Shown piece after piece: positions 56,202 to 64,000 of a DNA stretch of 64,000 nt. Under the pieces are notes generated by a model that was not told where the DNA came from, searched no databases, and was given only the letters and a program-made list of their open reading frames with translations. Made by a program: the position numbers and the translations under genes. Origin of the DNA: Diprion similis (Eukaryota > Arthropoda > Insecta > Hymenoptera > Diprionidae); the NCBI RefSeq assembly GCF_021155765.1, contig NC_060114.1, forward strand, positions 11,933,001 through 11,997,000, read 5' to 3'. Positions within the stretch are counted from its first letter, which is position 1, and the number at the start of each line of letters is the position of its first letter.

Positions 56202-58121
56202 CTAAGCTAGCACTTTACTAAGCTCGGGCGGTTCGACATAGTTATTTAATACATGTGGTGCTTCATTGAACTCGTCCAACTCGTCCCCATTGTCGGCACC
56301 CTGTGCCAGCAGGAAATACTGTTCGCTTCGTGTCGGCCACAACAAATGAGCCATAACACAGTACGCAAAACAGTCTGCTGAATACGTAATGCCTGTAAAT
56401 GAATATTTCGTTTAGTCGAATAGTAAAAAATGTTACCATAAATTCAGTAATGATTTTATATAAATCATAAGACACGGAATAGAGCGAATTTATGCAATTT
56501 AAAGAATGATGTTAACGAAGTGGAAGAAAATTCTTTTGCCTACCGAGCAGCAGTTTAAACCTCCATAAAGCGCTAACTTGAAGAGCAATCAGCGCGATGA
56601 TAGGCAGGTATATAAACCAGACCAAGGAAGATGCTCCAAAGTGTAAAAGGAAATTTAATTTCTGAGTGTTGTGCTCGTAGGTCATGGTGTTTCGTAGCTC
56701 GTACAAAAACCAAACCATTATTGCACTGCGAAAGAGGAGGATGAACCAGCCTGGCCAAGTCTGGTACTCGTCTATATCCTCGATTATGTCGACTTCCGTC
56801 TGAAATCACGTTTTTGCCATGTTAGTATTGACAACACCAAAAAAATGATCAATAATCAATAAAATTTGAGAACTGCCTCACCATGTTCCAAACGTAGAGA
56901 AGAATATGCACTATTCCATAGCATAACCAGATCGCAAATACCAACGGCTTCCATGTCAGCTCCATTCTCGTCACAGCCCATCCCTTGGCTAACAAGAGCA
57001 GCAACAGCATGAAGGATGTCTGTAAAGTCGATAAGACAGAAAAAGTTCTTTAACAAACACGCAACGATCAAGAAGTAGTCAAATTTCTTTATCTCAAATA
57101 TTGGATGAAAATTGAAGAAACTTGATACAAGTTTTCACTGCAATTTCACAATTTTGGAATCACTGCGAGAATGTCTCGCTGTACCGTTTGTTGAAAGAAT
57201 TCCTAAAAACATCCTCACCCTAGACAGTATGTCGAATATGTCGCCGGCAACTTCGAGCTGTTCATACCCAACGCCGTCAAGGGCGAACTTAAGGACATGT
57301 AAAAGAATGAGACAAATGGCAAGAAATTCCAGCAGCAAGCTGACAGTGAAGAGCCTGGTGACGGGATGCCTCTGCATCCTAGCAGCGTAGAGTTGAAACG
57401 GTACGAGAATAACATAGCAGAGGAAGAACAGGAGGTAGAGCTCGACAGTGTTTTGTCTGTCGTAAGAGAACTGGTAAGAGAGAGCGTTGACGCTGCTGCT
57501 GTTCGGACTTCCGTTAACCAGCCATATGTCGTACTTGAGCTCGTCCTGCCCGTCGTAATGTTGCCACTTGCAAGTTGTCGTGTTTCTGTAACACGCGACA
57601 AGGCTGACGTACCAGAACCTCGGCCGGTCCAGGTCTTGTATGACGTAAGTGAACTGGTGGTCCTTCACCACGTTCCATTTCGAATCCTCGTCAACGCAGA
57701 GGCGACCGACGGGGCATGGAACGCGACGCAGATAGTCGTGACCCTTGTCGTTGCAGTGCCAGTCGTAGGAGCTCTGATTGAGAGTATCGAACATAAGAGA
57801 ACAGGCGACGTCTTTGTTTCGCACTGTTCTGTTACCATAGTACTCCAGAAAGTGAGCTCTGTCAAGTACAGCGAGCGTTATAGGATTGGAAAAATTCTTG
57901 CTAGATGTCACGTTGCCAAATATGTATCCGAACGAGTCTTTCTGCCTGTGACGATCCGTCTTTTGAAAGCCAAACTTTATCAGGAAACTGAAGAAATCTC
58001 GGGTGTTGAAGGAGCCTGTTATGTGAGTCGATGTGGCCGGTTGACACTGGGTCAGGAAAAATACCAGAACTGTCAGCGCCAAGGTGACGAGTCGTTGGTG
58101 CCGGAACTTGATTCGAGACAT
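56202..58121 (-). CDS. TMEM145/GPR180-family seven-transmembrane (GOST) protein
   Basis: Members of this family have a lumenal N-terminal domain and a seven-helix membrane domain; they act in the secretory pathway or at the surface, and GPR180 has been linked to TGF-beta signalling. The exons are 57219-58121, 56882-57019, 56544-56799 and 56202-56392 (1488 bases, 495 residues, close to TMEM145 length). A hydrophobic signal peptide covers about residues 8-32. The lumenal domain has several N-glycosylation sequons (NVT, NRT, NQS, NTT) and paired cysteines. The seven-helix part begins at about residue 227 with VELYLLFFLCYVILVPFQLY. It includes LLLLLLAKGWAVTR across the first junction and WPGWFILLFRSAIMVWFLYE later. 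The tail is acidic. The TMEM145 branch is preferred over GPR180 by length and by the AKGWAVTR block. All junctions are GT-AG. Confidence 0.88.
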
Positions 58122-61100
58122 TTTTTTACAATCTTTTGGTATCTGCTTACAGAATTCTCAGTTGTAACAAGTTCAGGTCAGAATTTGTTTATTCTTTTAA
58201 ACTAAAACAAAGAATCTTTCAAATGCATCTGACATCATATTTCGGTTCCCTTTATTTAGTCTTTCTCCTTTAATCATTGTTAGAGAACAGCTAAACAGCT
58301 GTTAGGTATTGAGTCAATGTACTGTAATTTTTACAACTTTATTGTCAGTAACAAGATGAACGCTTGTGTAATAACAAATCTATACGCTTATCCGTTGCTT
58401 GTTTATGTTCAATTAGACGTACATCTCGTCTCTCTTCTCGCTATCATATACGCATAATGGTACTTTTGTGATAAATTAATATGCGAACTAAGATCGGTCG
58501 GTTAAAGAGGATGTAATTCATTCTCTATTCAATCGACATCACGCACTCAACTTACGGCGACCGTGTTTTCTCTTCTGTATCTTATTTTTGCAAGCTACCA
58601 TCGTTTCACATTGTTTTCATTGTTTTTTCTTTTATTTTACGATATCTTATTCTCTCGCCTCCGAATGATTTTCGTTTCACGTTTGACAGATCGTAGTACA
58701 AGCCTGCTTCTCACGTCGTTGCATGCTTTCATCACCCTACAAGCCTAGGGTATACACCTTCAATGTTGCACGTTGCACACCTCTTTCTTATTGATTTTCA
58801 CTGGCACAGAAACTTCAACTAGACGCGCTATGGCTAGGCGGTATATTTTCCAGGAATTTACACGTTGATAAAAAGATCGCGCTTGGTTACGCTTACGTCC
58901 GGTGCCCTCCTCCAATCGACTCTCGAGATTGTGGTTTGTAGGATTTTTAGATGCTGGATTCAACTCCCCTGCAGCTCTCCCCCCTCGGATCGCATCCCCG
59001 TTGCTATGACAACTTTCAATTACTGATCCCTTCGGAATGCTGCCCCCCTAAGTATTTTCTCTTCAACTGTCGAATTAATGAATAACGCAATCAGTCAGTC
59101 TCGCACCTATCCGCCAATGATATTCCTCCTCACTCCCTCTGTCACTTCGCGTAGACACGCTTTCTCGATCACAGAAAATCCTTACCGCTTGCAGGTTCCC
59201 CTTTTTTATCCTAAGAGCAAGAGCAAGAGTTGGCAACGTTCTTCATCTTCAAAATTTGGTTTTGAAAACGATGAAATACATACGTCTTATAATTATAGAA
59301 ATATTAGTGATTCAAAATTACTATTTGCTGATAACTAAGGTGCTTGTTGCAACTAGTTGGAACCCGTTTTTACCTACTGATCTCCAATTTTGCAGAGATC
59401 TATGGTGCGGCGATTTCCTTAAATCCTTTCTTGTTGACTTTTTCAAACAATCTATTCATGTTACACATAGGAACATCAGCGAGATAAATATTGCAGTGGC
59501 ATTAATTGAAGGCAACGCTAGTTGTTGGTGATAGTTAATACAGCGGCCTTCCATACCGACGGAGCAAGATTTATTGACAAAAAGTGACGCAGCTACCTTA
59601 CTCCTGCAATTTTACAGAGTGGATGTTTAGATAGAGCAGACTCGACGATTCTTTTTTCTACCCCGACTACTACCTTACCGATCAATTACCCCCGTCCCAT
59701 GGGGTCAAATTGGCTGGGCGGAAATACCGCTATTCGGTTGTCACGAACTAGCGGGGATGAAAAGTTGCAGCGCGGGCAGCCCCGTCGTCGTAAGTCACTT
59801 CTCCCCACACATTTCATCTTACCATCGTCATATGTGTAAATATATGCAATTTTACAGCACAGAAAAACTGGGATAACGAAATATTTTTAATTCCGTAATT
59901 GAATTTGTAAACAAGACAAAAACGTAAATCGAACTAGTAGAGGCAAAATTATGCAAACCTATTTTAATTCGAGATTAGAAAATTCTCTCTTGTCTTTCTA
60001 ATTTCATTTTCAATCATTTAAGGCTGTTTCCCACTTGTTCTCGATCGTTAATTTAGAATACTGAGCTTTATCGTCTCTGACTAAGTTTACTTTTGATACA
60101 CCGCGGATCAAGTCATCTCGATCCCTCAGGTCTTTCTATACCTACTCCAAACCCGTTTGCCGAATACGTATTCTATGTAATACAATTTAGCGGGATTATA
60201 TAAATATTCGACACTTCGCTGTTTTTTTTTCTTTTTTTTTTCTTTTATTTCTTTTCAAACCTACAGCGTAAAGGAAAATTCTTATCAGTAGACTTGTACT
60301 CAGCGCCGGATAAACTGCACGAAACAACTATCGGTCCAATTCCCGATGGTGAAAAAGAACAAAATTTCAGTCTGCCAGTGTAATTGTAGTAAAACTGCAA
60401 ATTCAGATGCAGCGTTGACGCGGCGGAGGATAGCCGTCAAGTTTTAGAACTTGGGCTGAAGGTTTGTATTTTTTGAAAGAGATACGAGGAAGTTTGTCAG
60501 CCGCAGGCTATTGTGGTCCTGAAAATATTTGCAAAATTCCCCGTGTCAAATTCGTACGCTGTACCCACATAACATATGTTTCTCTATCTATAGGCTGGTA
60601 TAAGGTAGACATCAAAAAAATTGTCACGCAATGCACGCCCTGGGCGACAGTAACTCGATTTGGCTTTAGGACGCACGTATTGCTTCGGGCGCCGAATCGC
60701 TGAACGAAGGAACGGATGACTGAAGCTTCGTGTCGGTCCCTTTACCGACACTCACGGTATGAATCTCTGACGGAGTTACATGAATGGCTAGACATATTCC
60801 GTAATGATTACGTGCACGTCACGACTCGTGTCGGACAGAGTTGGAAGAATTTCTGTATTTTTTTTACTCTCGTTCTCACTCATTTTTCAAGCAAAAAGTG
60901 AACTAGATCGCAGCTACGCTATGGCAAGGAAATTGTTAATCACGGTATAAAATACATCGTGTTATCGTGGGATTAGCTATACACATAAATAAAGATTGGG
61001 TAAACAAATTCCTAATTACGTAGCCCCGGGGCTTAGGTTCGCATGTTCCCGCAACGCGACTTCTCGAAATATCAACAATCTCCCCCGAATAAATTGACTT

Positions 61101-64000
61101 TTATAAAACGAGTACGACGATGGAAATGGGGTGAAAAAAATATATAAATATACATATGTATACAGACACGAAATTGCGAGAGAAATTCTTTTTCACCTGA
61201 ATGAAAAACCGTGCAAGATTTTAGAAGAAAAATCAAATCAAATCAGCGTATTATACACATTTGAGAGGGGGAGAATAACGTTTCGGAAGCTCTTCAATTT
61301 CCCGAGTAAAGAAAAACATTTTCTTCAACTCTTTCACGACATATTCACGATTGTGTCTTTTTATACCCGTGGTACACACACGGCTTTCTACAGTTGTAAT
61401 TAATTTTTAAATTTGTTTTTTTTTATCTTTCAAATAATTAAACATAAAATATGACGCCGTTGCGCAAACGATCCTGCATACACCGGATCAAGCAGAGCGT
61501 TATGTATTACATACTGCCTATATGTATACCTACTACCATATGGCTACGTTTATTTATGCCCGTGCGATCTCTTCCCGTTCATTGTCAGCTCCTTCAAATC
61601 TTACCGCAGGCTATACAAAGGTTTGTTTCAAGCACACAGTCCTTCCCACGACTCGGCGTATAAGTTGGACCGCCACTGAACTCCCATAAAGCACACTAAC
61701 TTCTTCTCGAACGCTCTTTATTGAGCTGCATACCTTTGTTGTTCCCATTTTTACTATTCAACTCTCATAAAAGAAAACACAACTGACTAATGATTCGCTG
61801 ATACATGTGTATAGATGCATCGGGACGACTGAGTGATTCGTTGATACACAAAAATTTCAAAATCATTTCGTAGTATTATAAATTTACGAGTGTCTACTGC
61901 GTGGAAAACGAGTTTTCCTTTTGATGAAATCACTCTAATTTTATAGATTAATTTAGTATTATAAATTTTATAATCTTGTGGTGCAATACCTTACTTGGAA
62001 TATATTACTAGTTGTAGGTGTAACGTCCGATGAAATGGAACTGATTGGGAATGAAAAAAATACATTGACAAATCGAAACTTTGTACTATTTCGTGCGATT
62101 TTTCTTTTTGGCGTTAAGCTGCTTTGAGGATCAAAAACGTGGAAAATCCTTGTGCGGGGATTTATGATGCCGAGTGCAGGGATTAATTCCTCGTTTATAA
62201 TTTAGGTCAATTTGTTTCGCGTAATCAATTGCGTTCTAGCAAAATATGTGGTAAATATAAGCCGCATAATGTTTTGCGGAACCAAAAGCTTATTTTAGCG
62301 AAAAAAAGAGAAACTCGAAATGGAAAGTAGAGTAAAAATGAAAATGAGAAAATATTCGTATGAATGGATGGGATCAGCAGAAATTCATTGACAAATTGAC
62401 GAATTTGACTGGTCTTTTGTTAGTTGTATTGTGAAAGCTTTGCAGGCGTAAAATTAAGACTCTCTTCACCCCCTAGTTATCTTTTCCAGACTCTCGTGCG
62501 AAGAAATATCGCATATATTTTGAGCTCTGTTCAACCTATAAATACCGTAATTCATGCATGAGAAGTATTCGTGGCTGCATTGTTATAAGCCAAGGCGAGG
62601 ATGAACAAGGAGAGGGGCAGGTGGTGTTGGGTTTAATTATTGACCGTTTCCTGAGAAACCGCCCCAAACCCTAGCTCGAAACTCTAAGCTTGAATCGCAA
62701 GATTTCCTTTGACACTGTAGCGAAACCAGATTTCTCGTTTTAAACCTCGACTCGTTTTGCATTCCGCTTTCCCCAACCCGCTTTTTACCTTTTCATGTAC
62801 GACTGTACAGGGTAAGTCTTCCTTTTCACCTCCCATCCAGAATACATACCAACCAACCCACTTCCATTTCGTATCTCTTTTTTTATTCGCCATCCCAGCC
62901 ACTTTCAAACTTTGACCGACAATCACTGAGACTAAAATCCTACGCTTGAAACACGAAATGTTTGGGTTTTCTTCTGTTTTTTTTTTTTTTTTTTTTTTTT
63001 TTCTTCTTGTAATTTACAACTTGTTACAAATTCCAGGTTTAAGTTTTCACCGTCGGGGAAACCGGAGGGATAAAATGTTCAACTGTATTTGTTGAGAAAA
63101 AAAAGTAAATTGAGTTTCAAAAAGTTTTGAGAAACCAGTATGTATATATAATGAGTTGATTTTGACAGATAAGGAAAATATAGATTTAGTCAGTAACAGC
63201 TGTTGTAACTATTTTTGATACACTCAATTTCCGTCATCAACCGACAAAAACTCGGTAATATAATAACGAATGAAGGCTCAGGCTTAGTTGCCAAGATATT
63301 TCATAAAACGGACTTTAACGTAAAAAAAAATCCGAAGACGACTGATGATTAGCCTGATTTTAGTTATACTATCCACAACCACAGACGGCGGATATTATTT
63401 TCTTGAATTTTTTTTCTGCAAAGATATTAGAATTATGGTAAACAAAATCCGCACACCTGTGTGTAGAAGAAATCACTTTTATCATAATAAAATTAGTTTT
63501 CAATTACAAATTTTCCCCATTATATACGTATATATATTAAATTAATAGCTCCTGCAGATATTCGCTTGTTTTGCTCTTAGCGTTTGTCCTTGGATGATAC
63601 AATTAAGAATACAATTCGAGCGTGAAGTGGTGGGTGGGAGTCAAGCGGTTATATCGCAATAGGTATAGGTATATGTATTACGTCTATGATACCGAGAAAT
63701 TATTCACTTCACATGATGCGATACTCGTGTGTATAATAAATTGTTGTGAAATTAACCGGTATAATACAGACGGCGCAAGTTGCTCGGACTGTAAGGCGCC
63801 TCTGCAGCCCTCCTTCGTTCTCACGTGCGCGAAATATTCCCGCGGTGCTAAAAATGGTGCGGGCGGGAGAAGATCCTGCTCTTTCACAGGTGTATAAAAA
63901 CTCGGCACATTGCCATCCCGTCGTATACTCTCGGCTCTCTGACAGACTTAGCGTTTATCACTTATTGTTAGGTACCTTATACCTCGCGTGTATTGCGATT
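58122..64000. other. Upstream intergenic region of the TMEM145-like gene
   Basis: The region just above 58121 should hold the promoter and 5' UTR of the TMEM145-like gene. The rest has no open frame I can assign. It contains poly-T runs near 60220-60245 and 62975-63002, but no transposon ends or RNA genes that I recognise. The last 200 bases hold a TATA-type promoter listed separately. Confidence 0.5.
63820..63950 (+). promoter_or_regulatory. TATA-box promoter for a gene beyond the right edge
   Basis: TATAAAA lies at 63893-63899 within GTGTATAAAAACTCGG. Upstream are a GC-box-like GGGCGGGA at about 63861 and a CACGTG-type ACGTGCG at about 63822. A transcription start would be expected about 30 bases downstream, near 63925. 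No start codon with a long frame is seen before the window ends, so the coding part must lie outside. Confidence 0.5.

Noticed and set aside
57366..58205. 279-codon plus-strand open frame
   Set aside because: It is antisense to exon 1 of the TMEM145-like gene, whose signal peptide, sequons and membrane segments are convincing. The antisense frame shows no family features.

Overview
The window is nuclear DNA of an insect. It is AT-rich, its genes are split by GT-AG introns, and it carries many microsatellites, poly-A/T runs and short palindromic transposon remnants. The recognisable proteins (Cbl, a Cys-type glutathione peroxidase, a GOST-family membrane protein) look like insect versions. The retained CpG and the gene structures suggest Hymenoptera, possibly a sawfly, but that is an impression and not a demonstration.

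Layout. Positions 1-5161 are 3' flank and probable 3' UTR with no gene I can support. A seven-exon Cbl ubiquitin ligase gene runs on the minus strand from 34894 down to 5162. Its first intron is about 22.8 kb and holds a complete plus-strand glutathione peroxidase gene (14182-15685, with a probable non-coding exon near 13.0-13.1 kb), plus several foldback elements. After the Cbl promoter region comes a two-exon plus-strand gene for an unrecognised 65-residue basic protein (38716-39125). It lies tail to tail, 92 bases away, with a nine-exon minus-strand glycerol-kinase-family gene (39218-43991). Positions 44.0-52.8 kb hold no gene I can name. A compact plus-strand pair follows: COA4 (52834-53164), then the intronless peptidyl-tRNA hydrolase PTRH2 (53212-53640), 47 bases apart. 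A four-exon minus-strand TMEM145/GPR180-family gene occupies 56202-58121. The last 6 kb is non-coding as far as I can see, ending in a TATA-type promoter that probably serves a gene beyond the window.

The genes do not form one pathway. The strongest points for follow-up are four. The glycerol-kinase-like protein keeps its reading frame and most glycerol-contacting residues but has lost the catalytic Asp and altered three nucleotide or phosphate motifs, so it looks like a conserved pseudoenzyme. Cbl has a predicted 452-residue short form made by reading through one splice donor. The tight COA4-PTRH2 pair has a polyadenylation signal overlapping the COA4 stop. The 65-residue gene is of unknown family. 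All gene models were assembled by hand from splice signals and reading frame; coding lengths sum to multiples of three in every model.
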